Position numbers and translations under genes: made by a program. Of a DNA stretch of 64,000 nucleotides, positions 16,653-26,822 are shown in pieces; within the stretch, counting starts at the first letter, position 1, and each line of letters opens with the position of its first letter. The DNA comes from Dehalococcoidia bacterium (lineage in GTDB: Bacteria; Chloroflexota; Dehalococcoidia; Lucifugimonadales; Lucifugimonadaceae): assembly GCA_022824185.1 (NCBI GenBank), contig JAJEAU010000022.1, forward strand, positions 179,447-243,446, read 5' to 3'. The notes under the pieces were generated by a model, which was not told the DNA's origin, made no database searches, and was given only the letters and a program-made list of their open reading frames with translations.

Positions 16653-17317
16653 TCGGCCTCGGACTACTCAAAGCCATGCGTGTGACGTTGAGGAACGCGC
16701 TCAAGACACCATTCACGATCCAATACCCCGATCGAAAGGTCGGTATATCTGGCGCCGCCAAGAACGAGGGCAAATCGCCCGTTGGCTTGATCGCCACACA
16801 ACCCGTCACCGCCGCAAAAGCGGCGATGAGCATGTACTCCGTTCCAGTCAACATCCCTCAAAACCGCCGCTTCCGAGGGAATGAATTCACCTGGTACGAG
16901 GATCGTTGTACTGGCTGCGCCTCATGCGCCAAATACTGTCCCCTAGGCATCATCGAGATCGTCACAAGCCCCGGCGGATTCGACGTGCAAGAAGGCGAAA
17001 GCTACGCCATCGACGTGTTCGACATCGATATCGGTCGCTGCATGTTCTGCGGCCTCTGCGTCGAAGCCTGCCCATACGATGCCCTGCACATGGGAAGCCA
17101 ATTCGAGCGGAGCAAGTACGAGCGAGACGCGTTGGTCATACCGGTCGATGAGTTGCGTCAAGCCCTGAGGCAACCCAGCTCATGGTTCAGGCCACAGTTC
17201 GAGGAACGAGACTACGATCCATTCCGTGACGGCGCGAACGACGAGCACCACAGCGTGGGCCGACACGAGAAGCCAGACCAAGAAACATTGGACAAACGCT
17301 GGGTTGAAGAGAGATGA
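16649..17317 (+). CDS. nuoI: NADH-quinone oxidoreductase subunit I (two 4Fe-4S clusters)
   Basis: A 222-residue ferredoxin-like subunit with CTGCASCAKYCPLGI and CMFCGLCVEACPYDAL, the ligands of clusters N6a and N6b that relay electrons to NuoB. Because no NuoEFG module is encoded here, NuoI is a likely entry point for an alternative donor such as ferredoxin; that is inference. The C-terminal 50 residues are hydrophilic and rich in acidic and His residues. Confidence 0.95.
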   Translation: MIGLGLLKAMRVTLRNALKTPFTIQYPDRKVGISGAAKNEGKSPVGLIATQPVTAAKAAMSMYSVPVNIPQNRRFRGNEFTWYEDRCTGCASCAKYCPLGIIEIVTSPGGFDVQEGESYAIDVFDIDIGRCMFCGLCVEACPYDALHMGSQFERSKYERDALVIPVDELRQALRQPSSWFRPQFEERDYDPFRDGANDEHHSVGRHEKPDQETLDKRWVEER

Positions 17318-17952
17318 GCGGCGCCTTCGACTCAGGACCGATCGCGACGCTTGCGTTTTTCTTGGCGTCGGCGTTGACAATCGTCTCGGCGATCATCGTC
17401 GTTACGCAACGTGATCTCGTCCGCGCGGTCGTAGCTCTCGCGATGTCATTCGTGGGCGTCGCCGCGATCTATTTCATCTTCAACGCCGAGTTCATCGGCG
17501 TAGTTCAGCTGCTCGTATACGTCGGCGCAATCTCGATCCTGATCGCATTCGCCGTGATGTTCATCGGCGACCTCGCCAACGCGGGAACGTTGTCCCAAAA
17601 CCGCATGATTTCCGCGGTCGCCGGAGTTCTGCTCCTCGCCTCGGTCATCTTCGTCGCATACAACACCGAATGGACCAGCATCGAAGAAGTGACCGACGCT
17701 GACGCGGTTGCCGGTTTGGCAGGCACTTACGAAGTGTCGGGAACCTCTGGCGAGAACAATCTCATCTCCGCCGTCGATGGAGACGCTGAAGGAGCGCGGG
17801 GCGGTGCATTGGTTGATAGTTCATCCCATATCGGACCTGCCCTGATCAGCGATTTCATCCTGCCATTCGAAACTCTAGGATTGCTCCTCATTGCCGCATT
17901 GCTCGGCGCGTTGCTTGTGATCCGCAACCGTCAGGAGGACGACGCAGCATGA
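17314..17952 (+). CDS. nuoJ: NADH-quinone oxidoreductase subunit J
   Basis: A 212-residue membrane subunit with five hydrophobic segments. QRDLVRAVVALAMSFVGVA and the FIGVVQLLVYVGAISILIAF pi-bulge helix are the family landmarks. A hydrophilic insert of about 40 residues (EGARGGALVDSS region) precedes the last helix. The start overlaps nuoI by 4 bases, the end overlaps nuoK by 4. Confidence 0.94.
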   Translation: MSGAFDSGPIATLAFFLASALTIVSAIIVVTQRDLVRAVVALAMSFVGVAAIYFIFNAEFIGVVQLLVYVGAISILIAFAVMFIGDLANAGTLSQNRMISAVAGVLLLASVIFVAYNTEWTSIEEVTDADAVAGLAGTYEVSGTSGENNLISAVDGDAEGARGGALVDSSSHIGPALISDFILPFETLGLLLIAALLGALLVIRNRQEDDAA

Positions 17953-18302
17953 CGCTCGAGATCGTCCTCGTAGTCGCAGGAGCGCTGTTTTCGATCGGAC
18001 TCTTCGGGGTCTTGGCTCGACGCAACATCATCGCAGTCATCATGTCCCTGGAATTGATGTTCAACGGCGTCTTGGTCGCCGCCATCGGGTTCTCTAGATT
18101 TACCGCTCCAGCGGCTCTAATGGATACGAGTGGCGGTATCACCGAAGCGGCAGTTCGCTCCGCATTGACCGGCCACATGTTCGCCGTCTTCGTCATCTCC
18201 ATCGCAGCTGCCGAAACGGCTTTAGCCCTCGCCCTAGTCTTTGCTTTCTACCGAGCCCAACAATCCGTTGAAATCACCGATGCGTCGGCAATGAAGAACT
18301 GA
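17949..18302 (+). CDS. nuoK: NADH-quinone oxidoreductase subunit K
   Basis: A 117-residue membrane subunit with three helices and the conserved LARRNIIAVIMSLELMFNGV segment, whose buried Glu takes part in proton translocation. A second acidic site lies in AAAETALALALVFAF. A 15-residue insert (AALMDTSGGITEAAV) between helices makes it slightly longer than the usual 100 residues. Confidence 0.94.
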   Translation: MTLEIVLVVAGALFSIGLFGVLARRNIIAVIMSLELMFNGVLVAAIGFSRFTAPAALMDTSGGITEAAVRSALTGHMFAVFVISIAAAETALALALVFAFYRAQQSVEITDASAMKN

Positions 18303-18305
18303 ACG

Positions 18306-18500
18306 ATGTGGGTCGAATACAAGAGAACGAAAACCTTGAAGATCGCCGAGAGCTGGAAGAACCTGCTCGACAGCGAAGGCTTGCCAGCGAAAATCTTGCC
18401 GGTCGGCGACATTCTCGATTGGGCCGAAGACGTGCCGTTCATGGTCATGGTCCCGAAGGGCCGTGAACACGTGGCGGACGAGATAATCAGAAAGCTCTAA
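18306..18500 (+). CDS. Small conserved-looking protein inside the nuo operon (DUF2007-like)
   Basis: A 64-residue soluble protein beginning MWVEYKRTKTLKIAES, with a two beta-alpha-beta look (LLDSEGLPAKILPVGD, VPFMVMVPKGREHVADEII). This resembles the DUF2007 group of small putative signal-transducing proteins, but the match is by eye only. It lies 3 bases after nuoK and 11 bases before nuoL on the same strand, so it is almost certainly co-transcribed with complex I. Codon use looks like its neighbours. A structural or assembly role is possible but unproven. Confidence 0.65.
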   Translation: MWVEYKRTKTLKIAESWKNLLDSEGLPAKILPVGDILDWAEDVPFMVMVPKGREHVADEIIRKL

Positions 18501-18511
18501 GCAAACTCATC

Positions 18512-20542
18512 TTGGCTTCAGAACTCACAATCTGGCTGATAATCCTGCTGCCCGCGCTCGCGTTCGTCTTCAACGGACTGCTCCTGAGGTGGTTGCCTGA
18601 AATCGGTCTTGGGCACTTCCGGCTGACCGGCAACAAGTCTGATCTAGCAGGTTGGCTGACCGTCGCCGCAATTGGCGCATCATTCGTCCTATCATTCTTG
18701 GCCCTGCTGCAAGTCGTGACGGACGGCGCGCAGCAATTCGAGATGCACAGCTGGATCGCCGTCGCAGGCGTCGACATCCAATTCGGCATCATGCTCGACC
18801 AGTTGACCGCGATCATGCTGGTAGTCGTCAGCGGCGTGAGTTTCCTCGTCCAGCTCTACGGCGTCGGCTACATGCACGACGATGACGGTTACACGCGCTA
18901 CTTCTCATACATGGCGCTCTTCACCGCCTCGATGCTCGGGTTGGTCACCGCTAGGAGCGTCATCCAACTCTTCGTCTTCTGGGAACTCGTCGGAATCTCC
19001 TCCTACCTTCTCATCGGCTTCTGGCTAAACCGCCCGTCAGCAGCGGCGGCAGCCAAAAAGGCGTTCCTGATGACGCGCTTCGCCGACTTCGGTTTCCTCC
19101 TTGCGATCCTCTACCTTTACTCAGTCGACCCGTCGTGGCTGGACATCCAAGAGATGTACCACGCGATCACTGCGGGAGCGATGGCGGTTTCGGTTGCATC
19201 TTGGGTAGCCTTGGGTTTCCTATTCGGCGCGATGGGCAAATCAGCGCAATTCCCTCTCCACTCGTGGCTGCCAGACGCTATGGAAGGTCCGACTTCGGTC
19301 TCCGCACTGATCCACTCCGCAACGATGGTCACCGCCGGTGTTTTCCTAGTCGCCCGTTTCTTCCCTCTCTTCGAACACAGCGACATCATGTTCCTAGTCA
19401 CCATCATCGGGGCAATCACCGCAGTCTTCGCGGCCTCGATGGCATTGGTCGCCGACGACATAAAACGAGTCCTCGCGTACTCGACCGTCAGCCAATTGGG
19501 CTACATGATGTTTGCCCTCGGCGTCGGCGCGTACGGCGCGGCCGTCTTCCACCTCTTCACGCACGCCTTCTTCAAAGCCTGCCTCTTCCTCGCAGCAGGT
19601 TCCGTCCACCACGCCGGCGGCACATTCAATATGAAATACCTCGGCGGCCTCAAGAACCACATGAAGATCACCTACTGGGCAATGGTCATCGCCAGCCTAT
19701 CGCTCGCCGGCATCGTCCCCCTGTCGGGCTTCTGGTCGAAGGACGAGATCCTCGCTCACGCAGCCCACGGCGACTCCACGATCGCGCTCTTCGCCCTCGT
19801 TATGGGTCTCCTAGGTGCATTGATGACCGCGTTCTATATGTTCCGAGCTGTCATCAAGACCTTCCACGGCGAATTCCGTGGCGGCGGCGACAAAGAACGT
19901 GAGGACATAGAAGCCTCAGGCGAACTAGCGCCCGACGGGCTTGAACACGTTCATCTCGGCGAATCACCCTGGACCATGACAGTCCCCATCGGCCTACTTG
20001 CCGTCCTCGCAATCTTCATCGGCTTCTTTACCAATCCCATCGTCGACCTTGGCGTCGTCAAAAAACATGCCTTCGCAACTTTCGTCGTCGAACGCAACAC
20101 GGACGTCTTCCACGACCACGATGCCCAAGTCCACGCAGGTTCTGAACCGGAATTCGACCCACTAATCGCTGGCATATCGACTGTGTTGGCGGTTGGAGGT
20201 ATCGGCATCGCATTCTTGCTGGTCTACAGCCCAGGCACGATCCCAGATTCCTTGGGACGCATGACGATTCCAATCCAAACTCTTTTACGGCGCAAGTATT
20301 ACTTCGACGAGTTGTATGAGGATCTGATTGTCTCGCGCGGCTTCTACCGTTACTTCGCCAAAATGGTCGACCGCCTCGACATATCGGGCTTCGACAACAT
20401 CAACATCCAGCTATACCGATGGACCGACCGCGCGGGTCGTGCCTTGGCGAAAGTGCAAGACGGACAAGTCCAGACCTACGGCATCGTCACCGTCGTTGGC
20501 CTGATCTTGGCGATCGGATTGTTCATGGTGATTGCCCAGTAA
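18512..20542 (+). CDS. nuoL: NADH-quinone oxidoreductase subunit L
   Basis: A 676-residue antiporter-like proton-pumping subunit with about 16 hydrophobic helices. Landmarks are YMHDDDGYTRYFSYMALF, FWELVGISSYLLIGFW, KSAQFPLHSWLPDAMEGPT and HLFTHAFFKACLFLAAGSV, and the long C-terminal lateral-helix region is present. TTG start, 11 bases after the small gene. A His/Asp-rich loop (VFHDHDAQVHAGSE) occurs near 530. Confidence 0.95.
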   Translation: MASELTIWLIILLPALAFVFNGLLLRWLPEIGLGHFRLTGNKSDLAGWLTVAAIGASFVLSFLALLQVVTDGAQQFEMHSWIAVAGVDIQFGIMLDQLTAIMLVVVSGVSFLVQLYGVGYMHDDDGYTRYFSYMALFTASMLGLVTARSVIQLFVFWELVGISSYLLIGFWLNRPSAAAAAKKAFLMTRFADFGFLLAILYLYSVDPSWLDIQEMYHAITAGAMAVSVASWVALGFLFGAMGKSAQFPLHSWLPDAMEGPTSVSALIHSATMVTAGVFLVARFFPLFEHSDIMFLVTIIGAITAVFAASMALVADDIKRVLAYSTVSQLGYMMFALGVGAYGAAVFHLFTHAFFKACLFLAAGSVHHAGGTFNMKYLGGLKNHMKITYWAMVIASLSLAGIVPLSGFWSKDEILAHAAHGDSTIALFALVMGLLGALMTAFYMFRAVIKTFHGEFRGGGDKEREDIEASGELAPDGLEHVHLGESPWTMTVPIGLLAVLAIFIGFFTNPIVDLGVVKKHAFATFVVERNTDVFHDHDAQVHAGSEPEFDPLIAGISTVLAVGGIGIAFLLVYSPGTIPDSLGRMTIPIQTLLRRKYYFDELYEDLIVSRGFYRYFAKMVDRLDISGFDNINIQLYRWTDRAGRALAKVQDGQVQTYGIVTVVGLILAIGLFMVIAQ

Positions 20543-20576
20543 TCGATAAACGACGTCCCATTAACGACGCCCAAAG

Positions 20577-22133
20577 ATGAGCGAATTCAACGGCATATTG
20601 ACAGTCACGGTGTTCCTGCCCGCGTTGGCAGCACTGGTGATCCTGCTCGCCCGACCATTCAACCTCGAGGATCGGATCGTCCGATGGTTCGCAATCCTCA
20701 GCACGGTGGCGACCTTCGTCCTTTCAGCCATCGTATTCCTCGCTTACGACCGCGACGTCGGCGGTGTCCAATTCATCGACCACATCAGTTGGCTCTCAGC
20801 CGAAACTATCAAGTCGTCCTACCTTCTAGGTGTTGACGGCCTGAGCGCGCCGTTGGTATTGCTGACGGGCATATTGGGGACGGCTGCGGCCTTCGCATCA
20901 CGGAACATCAATCTACGTGTATCCGAGTACTTCGTCTGGCTCCTCCTCCTCGAAGCCGCCGTGATGGGCGTCTTCACCAGCCTCGACCTACTCCTATTCT
21001 TCGTCTTCTTCGAGTTCGAAGTAATCCCCATGTACATGCTCATCTCAGTATGGGGTTCCGGACGTCCGCGCTACTCAGCGATGAAATTCGTCCTCTTCAC
21101 GCTGGCAGGCGGAGCCTTCATGTTCGTCGGAATCTTTGCCGTCTACCTCACCGGCGCTGTCGACACACTCACGATGGTTGCCATCCCAGAACTCGGCATC
21201 TCTGGAGTCCCTGAGCAAATCGCAGGTGCGAATTTGATCGCTCCCGCTTCGTTGATATTCGCATTCTTCCTCGTAGCGTTCGCCGTCAAACTCCCTGTCT
21301 GGCCACTCCACAACTGGTTGCCCGACGCTCACACCGACGCCCCGACGGCGGTCAGCGTCATGCTTGCCGGCGTGTTGCTGAAGATGGCCGGATACGGCAT
21401 GATCCGCATCAACATCGGTTTCTTCCAAGAAACTAAAGGCTTCACCGTCCACGACGCTGCCGGAATCCTCTCGGTCGTCGCCGCTATCAGCGTCGTCTAT
21501 GGCGCGATAGTCACCATCCGCCAAACCGATATGAAGCGCCTCATCGCCTACTCATCCGTCAGCCACATGGGGTTCGTCCTCCTAGGCCTCACCGCGATCG
21601 GAGGCAACACGGCAGCAATCCAACTCGGCGGCATCAACGGCGCCGCCCTCCAGATGTTCACGCACGGCACAATCACCGGCCTCGCGTTCCTTATGGTAGG
21701 ACTCGCCTACGACCGCACCCACACTCGCCACATCCCGCATCTAGGCGGCCTGTGGAGAAGAATGCCAATCATCGGCATCTTCTTCTTCATCGCAGGTTTC
21801 GCCTCTCTCGGTCTCCCCGCGCTCTCGGGTTTCGTCTCCGAGATCATGGTCTTCCTGAACTCCTTCCCCGTATGGCCTTGGGCAGCCGGAATCTCAGCGT
21901 TCGGAGTGGTACTCGCGGCGGGATACGTGCTTTGGATGATCCAACGCACCTTCTTCGGATCGCGACCCCCGGATGGCGGAATACCTCAGAAAAACTACGA
22001 TGAACTGACCGACGCCGAACCGCTCGATCTCATCCCGATCTTAGTCCTCACCATCCCGATCTTCGTCATCGGCATCTGGCCGAAAACCGTCGTTGACGTC
22101 TTCAAGATCGGCATCGAAGGGATACTCCGATAG
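20577..22133 (+). CDS. nuoM: NADH-quinone oxidoreductase subunit M
   Basis: A 518-residue antiporter-like subunit with about 14 helices. The family motifs FFEFEVIPMYMLISVWG, VKLPVWPLHNWLPDAHTDAP and RLIAYSSVSHMGFVLLGL are present with the proton-channel Glu and Lys residues. 34 bases separate it from nuoL; its last base overlaps the GTG of nuoN. Confidence 0.95.
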   Translation: MSEFNGILTVTVFLPALAALVILLARPFNLEDRIVRWFAILSTVATFVLSAIVFLAYDRDVGGVQFIDHISWLSAETIKSSYLLGVDGLSAPLVLLTGILGTAAAFASRNINLRVSEYFVWLLLLEAAVMGVFTSLDLLLFFVFFEFEVIPMYMLISVWGSGRPRYSAMKFVLFTLAGGAFMFVGIFAVYLTGAVDTLTMVAIPELGISGVPEQIAGANLIAPASLIFAFFLVAFAVKLPVWPLHNWLPDAHTDAPTAVSVMLAGVLLKMAGYGMIRINIGFFQETKGFTVHDAAGILSVVAAISVVYGAIVTIRQTDMKRLIAYSSVSHMGFVLLGLTAIGGNTAAIQLGGINGAALQMFTHGTITGLAFLMVGLAYDRTHTRHIPHLGGLWRRMPIIGIFFFIAGFASLGLPALSGFVSEIMVFLNSFPVWPWAAGISAFGVVLAAGYVLWMIQRTFFGSRPPDGGIPQKNYDELTDAEPLDLIPILVLTIPIFVIGIWPKTVVDVFKIGIEGILR

Positions 22134-23650
22134 TGAACGCTCAGGACTACTGGGCGTTATCGCCCGTCATAGCGATGGCAGGACTGGCAATCGTCCTGCT
22201 CTCCGCCGACGCGCTCCTAGCAGAGCGCATGTTCGGTGGCCGACGCTTCGGCAGCAAGCGCGCCCTGTCATGGGTCGCATTTATCGGCCTCCTCGCCCCC
22301 GCGCTCCTCGCATTGAACCTATGGTTCGGGTGGGTCGGTGAGCAAACCTCCGATCCCGTCGTTTACGGGACGTTCACCGCCGACCGCTTCGCCCTCTTCT
22401 TCCAGTTCCTGATAATCGGCGCCACCGCCGCTGTCATCCTTGGTTCGGTACCGTACCTAAACCAATTCCGCGACTCCCTCGGCGAGTTCTTCACGCTGAT
22501 CTTGACCGCCGCTGCAGGCATGATGCTCCTCGTCGGCGCAAGCGAGCTCATCACAATCTACGTCGCACTCGAAACCACAGCGCTCCCCGCGATCGCCCTG
22601 GCCGCTTTGCGACGCGACGGATTCTCTATCGAAGCGGGTGCCAAATTCCTCATCCTTTCCGCGCTCTCCACCGCACTTCTCCTGTTCGGCCTCGTTTTTC
22701 TCTACGGTTACACGGGAGCCACGCGCATCGACGAAATAGTCGCGAGAATGGCGACGTTGCCATTCGAAGCCGGTGTCCCATTCGGTTCATTGGCGGTCAT
22801 GCTGGCGGTTCTTTTGATCGTCGCCGGTTTCGGCTTCAAAATGGCCATCGCTCCATGGCATATGTGGGTTCCAGACGTCTACCAAGGCGCACCGACCCCC
22901 GTCGCAGCATTCTTGTCCGTCGCATCCAAAGCGTCCGCGTTCGCAGTCCTGATGCGCATCCTTTACGCCATGGCGGATTTCGATCCCGTAGCCAACGACT
23001 GGCAGATCCTATTCGCGCTCATCGCCACCGCGAGCATGACCGTAGGCAACCTCCTCGCTCTGACCCAGTCGAACATGAAGCGACTGCTGGCATATTCCAC
23101 GATCGCGCAAGCCGGTTACATCATGGTCGGATTCGCCGCCGTCGGAGCAGCGTCGTCCAGCGGCACCGCCACTGCCGGCCCGCAGAGCATCATGTACTAC
23201 CTAGCCGGATACACCTTCACCAACCTCGCTGTGTTCCTCGGGTTCACAGCCATCATCCATCGCACCGGCGACGACACCATCGCGGGTCTCAGCGGTCTGG
23301 TCAAGCGATCCCCTGTCCTCGCCATTCTCATGTCAATAGGCCTGTTATCGCTATTGGGGATGCCGCCGACCGTCGGGTTCATGACCAAAGCCGTCATCTT
23401 CAGCACTGCCGTTGACCAGGGACTGATATGGCTCGCCGTCGTCGCCGTCGTCAACACTGTGATCGCGGCGTACTACTATCTGAGAATCGTCGGATTGATC
23501 CTGTTCGGCGACACAGATAATACCGACCGGACCCGACCCTCAACCGGCGAGATGACCGCGGTGGCGATCGGAGTGGCGGGTTCTCTAGTTTTGGGCGTGG
23601 TCCCATGGCTGGTCCTCCAGTTGATCGACGACGCCATCACCATCGTCTGA
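22133..23650 (+). CDS. nuoN: NADH-quinone oxidoreductase subunit N
   Basis: A 505-residue antiporter-like subunit, the last of the complex I set. IYVALETTALPAIALAAL, GFGFKMAIAPWHMWVPDVYQ and RLLAYSTIAQAGYIMVGF are the expected motifs. GTG start at 22133 overlapping the nuoM stop. nuoE, nuoF and nuoG are absent before, inside and after the cluster. Confidence 0.95.
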   Translation: MNAQDYWALSPVIAMAGLAIVLLSADALLAERMFGGRRFGSKRALSWVAFIGLLAPALLALNLWFGWVGEQTSDPVVYGTFTADRFALFFQFLIIGATAAVILGSVPYLNQFRDSLGEFFTLILTAAAGMMLLVGASELITIYVALETTALPAIALAALRRDGFSIEAGAKFLILSALSTALLLFGLVFLYGYTGATRIDEIVARMATLPFEAGVPFGSLAVMLAVLLIVAGFGFKMAIAPWHMWVPDVYQGAPTPVAAFLSVASKASAFAVLMRILYAMADFDPVANDWQILFALIATASMTVGNLLALTQSNMKRLLAYSTIAQAGYIMVGFAAVGAASSSGTATAGPQSIMYYLAGYTFTNLAVFLGFTAIIHRTGDDTIAGLSGLVKRSPVLAILMSIGLLSLLGMPPTVGFMTKAVIFSTAVDQGLIWLAVVAVVNTVIAAYYYLRIVGLILFGDTDNTDRTRPSTGEMTAVAIGVAGSLVLGVVPWLVLQLIDDAITIV

Positions 23651-23702
23651 ACGGCGTTCCCATGATCGCGCGCCGCCAAACAAACCCGCCAGACGGGGTA
23701 AC

Positions 23703-24572
23703 ATGACCAGTTTTGACGTAATCTGCATCGCACACCACAGCCTGTTGCCGCACGCTGCAGACCTTGTTGCCAGGATCGCCGATCAATACAAGGACCGTTG
23801 TCGTTGGTGGACCGCAAATGAATCGACCTTGGCCCACGAAGAAGCCGACGACCGCCTCCGCGACACGGATCTGATCGTCACCGTAGGCGGTGATGGCACA
23901 ATCCTAAGGGGAATGCACGCCGCATCGTTGCACGGCATCCCGGTCCTCGGCGTGAACATGGGCCGCGTCGGTTTCATGAGTGAAATCGAAGCCAACAACG
24001 CCTTAGAAGACATCGAATGGTACCTCGATGGCAACGGGCAAATCGACGAACGATTGATGCTCGAAGCCACCCTAAACGGCGATCAACCCGAGACGTTACA
24101 CGCCATCAACGACGTCACCGTTCACCGCGGGGCAGAGCTTCGAATGATCGAGGTTAAAGCCTTTGTCGATTCTGTCGAACTCTCTTCTTACCGAGGCGAC
24201 GGTCTAATCGTCGCAACATCAACCGGCTCTACCGGCTACTCGCTTCAACTCGGCGGACCCGTCATAGCACCCACCTCCAACGTATTCCTTCTCAAACCTA
24301 TCGCCGGCCACATGAGCCAGTTTGGCGGCGTCGTCCTCGACGCAAACAGCATACTCGAATTGGCTCTTGACTCAACTGCAAACGTGACCCTCACAGTGGA
24401 CGGTTACATAAGCCGGTCGATGCGCAACGGGGATACAGTCCTGATATCCAGAAGCGACCGCCGGGCCAGATTCCTCCGACGCGGGCCCCAGTCCTCATTC
24501 TGGGAGGGGCTATCCCACCGACTCGGAATGCGAATCGGTGCCGTGAGAAGGGGAGAGGAGACGAGAAATTGA
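23703..24572 (+). CDS. nadK: NAD kinase
   Basis: A 289-residue kinase that makes NADP from NAD. GGDGT at residues 62-66, INDVTVHRG near 130 (the NE/D motif) and GDGLIVATSTGSTGYSLQLG are diagnostic. Located 52 bases after nuoN on the same strand, so it is probably part of the same transcript or its distal extension. The ATG lies just after GGGGTAAC. Confidence 0.95.
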   Translation: MTSFDVICIAHHSLLPHAADLVARIADQYKDRCRWWTANESTLAHEEADDRLRDTDLIVTVGGDGTILRGMHAASLHGIPVLGVNMGRVGFMSEIEANNALEDIEWYLDGNGQIDERLMLEATLNGDQPETLHAINDVTVHRGAELRMIEVKAFVDSVELSSYRGDGLIVATSTGSTGYSLQLGGPVIAPTSNVFLLKPIAGHMSQFGGVVLDANSILELALDSTANVTLTVDGYISRSMRNGDTVLISRSDRRARFLRRGPQSSFWEGLSHRLGMRIGAVRRGEETRN

Positions 24573-25147
24573 CCGATGCCATAGCAAGACTGCAACCACT
24601 CAAATCCGAGAGGATCTCCTCAGAAACGATTTTCTCCGGCGAACGACTAACGCTCAGAATCGACACCCTGAAGATGGGTGATCGCCCGGTCGGGAAGAAG
24701 GAAATCATCGCCCATCCAGGGTCTGCCGTGATCATCCCCATTACACGTCGCGGAAGTGTCCTAGTGACCAAACAATGGCGTCCCGCTCAAAACGACTACT
24801 CCCTCGAACTCCCGTCAGGTACTCGCGACGGCGACGAACCTCCCGAAGAGACCGCGGCGAGGGAACTACGAGAAGAAACTGGCTACAGCGCCTCCGAATT
24901 CACTCCCATCGGAGGCTTCTACCCGGCATCCGGCTACAGCGAGGAATACGCCCACGTTTACATCGCCACCGGATTGAAATCCGACCCGTTGCCGCAAGAT
25001 AAACTTGAAGACATCATGGTTGTTGAAATGACCGTCGGCGCCCTACTGCGGTTGTGCATTGATGGCGACGTAAATGACGCGCTGACGTTTGCGGCGGCGA
25101 TGCGTGCCTCCGCTTTCCTCGAAAAAACTAGGAGTGCGGATGTTTAA
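24569..25147 (+). CDS. NUDIX hydrolase, ADP-ribose pyrophosphatase-like
   Basis: A 192-residue NUDIX protein. The box is complete: G-X5-E-X7-REEXGY as [20 protein letters not shown] followed by TGY. The strand [18 protein letters not shown] and the [19 protein letters not shown] segment after the box are typical of ADP-ribose pyrophosphatases, which hydrolyse ADP-ribose to AMP and ribose-5-phosphate. TTG start in a TTGA junction with nadK, linking it to NAD metabolism. The stop overlaps the sdhA start by 8 bases. Confidence 0.9.
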   Translation: MTDAIARLQPLKSERISSETIFSGERLTLRIDTLKMGDRPVGKKEIIAHPGSAVIIPITRRGSVLVTKQWRPAQNDYSLELPSGTRDGDEPPEETAARELREETGYSASEFTPIGGFYPASGYSEEYAHVYIATGLKSDPLPQDKLEDIMVVEMTVGALLRLCIDGDVNDALTFAAAMRASAFLEKTRSADV

Positions 25148-26822
25148 GCATGATGTCCTGATAATCGGCGCTGGACTGGCGGGATTGAGGGCGGCGGTTG
25201 AGGCGACCCGGTTAGGCCTCGACGTAGCGGTTATCAGCAAAGTCCATCCCGTTCGAAGCCACTCCAACGCCGCACAAGGCGGCATCAACGCACCATTGAC
25301 CGACCGCGGCGACGATTGGGAAGGTCACGCCTTAGACACCATCAAGGGCAGCGACTACCTCGCCGACCAAGACGCCGTCGAGATCATGTCCAGTGAAGCC
25401 GGCGACGCCGTCATCGAACTTGAACGGATGGGCGTCATCTTCAGCCGAGGCGAAGACGGCCGACTCGGCACCCGTCGTTTCGGAGGTCAACTTGTCGCCC
25501 GAACCTTCTTCGTCGGCGCAATCACTGGCTCCGCGATCCTCCACGTCCTCTACGAACAAGCCCTCAAACACGGCTTGAACACCTACGAAGAGTGGTTCGT
25601 CACCGACCTCATCGTCGAAGACGGTCGCTGCGTCGGCGTCATTGCACTCGACATCAAGACCGGCGAACTTCACTCGATATGGGCTAAAGCGGTCATCATG
25701 GCCGCCGGAGGCGCAGGCCGCGTATTCGAACCATCCACCAACGCCATCATCTGCACCGGCGATGGCCTAGCACTCGCGTGGCGAGCCGGAGTCCCGATGA
25801 TGGACATGGAGATGGTCCAGTACCATCCCACAACCCTCGCTCGGACCGGCATCCTCTTGTCCGAAGCCGCCAGAGGAGAAGGCGCACACCTTCTCAACTC
25901 CAAAGGCGACCGCTTCATGCTCGAATACGCCCCCCAGTATGAGGAACTCGCCTCCCGCGACGTCGTCTCCCGAGCCGAGCAAACCGAAATAAACGAAGGC
26001 CGCGGTATCGAAGGCAACGTCCTTCTCGACCTCCGACACCTAGGCCGCGAGTTCATCGAAGACCGCCTCGGATATCTGCAAGAAGTCGCCGTCGAGTTCT
26101 TAGGCATCGACCTCGCCGAACAACCCGTCCCTGTCCGACCCGGCGTCCACTACATCATGGGCGGCATCAAGACCGACGTCGACGGCGCAACCATCGTCCC
26201 CGGCCTTTACGCGGCTGGCGAATGCGCCAACGTTAGCGTCCACGGAGCAAACCGCCTAGGCGCAAACTCCCTCCTAGACACCGTGGTCTTTGGCAGACGC
26301 TCCGCCGTCCACGCCGCCGACTACATCAAATCCGTCGATGCAGGCTCAGGCTCCGAGGAGCACCTGACCGACGCCAAGACTCGCATCCAATCCCTCCTCG
26401 ACCGCTCACCAAACGAAAACTGGGCCGCCGTCCGAAACTACATGGCGAACGAAATGACCAAGGGCATCGGCGTTTTCCGAGACCAGTCTTCGATGGAAGG
26501 CGCAAAAGCCGCCATCGACAACGTCGACGAGCGTATGACCAAAATCTCCGTCCAAAACAAAGGCAATGTCTTCAACACCGACCTCATCTTCACGCTGGAG
26601 ATGGAGTTCATGGCCGACGTCGGTAAAGCGATCGTCCACTCCGCCCTCGCACGCAAAGAGAGCAGGGGAGCGCACTTCCGCACCGACATCACCGAACGCG
26701 ACGACGAAAACTGGCTAAAGCACACGCTCGCCTATCAAGACACCGACAACGAAAACGGCGTGCGTATCGAAACTTCCCCAGTCACGATCACCAAGTGGGA
26801 ACCGGTCAAGAGGGTTTACTGA
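25140..26822 (+). CDS. sdhA: Succinate dehydrogenase/fumarate reductase flavoprotein subunit
   Basis: A 560-residue FAD subunit. [16 protein letters not shown] is the dinucleotide fold, [15 protein letters not shown] contains the His that usually binds FAD covalently, and [20 protein letters not shown] and [20 protein letters not shown] are substrate-site motifs. I choose the ATG at 25140, preceded by AGGAGTGCGG; the longer frame from 25089 adds only the shadow of the NUDIX gene end. It is followed directly by the Fe-S subunit and a CCG-domain protein rather than cytochrome b subunits. Confidence 0.93.
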   Translation: MFKHDVLIIGAGLAGLRAAVEATRLGLDVAVISKVHPVRSHSNAAQGGINAPLTDRGDDWEGHALDTIKGSDYLADQDAVEIMSSEAGDAVIELERMGVIFSRGEDGRLGTRRFGGQLVARTFFVGAITGSAILHVLYEQALKHGLNTYEEWFVTDLIVEDGRCVGVIALDIKTGELHSIWAKAVIMAAGGAGRVFEPSTNAIICTGDGLALAWRAGVPMMDMEMVQYHPTTLARTGILLSEAARGEGAHLLNSKGDRFMLEYAPQYEELASRDVVSRAEQTEINEGRGIEGNVLLDLRHLGREFIEDRLGYLQEVAVEFLGIDLAEQPVPVRPGVHYIMGGIKTDVDGATIVPGLYAAGECANVSVHGANRLGANSLLDTVVFGRRSAVHAADYIKSVDAGSGSEEHLTDAKTRIQSLLDRSPNENWAAVRNYMANEMTKGIGVFRDQSSMEGAKAAIDNVDERMTKISVQNKGNVFNTDLIFTLEMEFMADVGKAIVHSALARKESRGAHFRTDITERDDENWLKHTLAYQDTDNENGVRIETSPVTITKWEPVKRVY

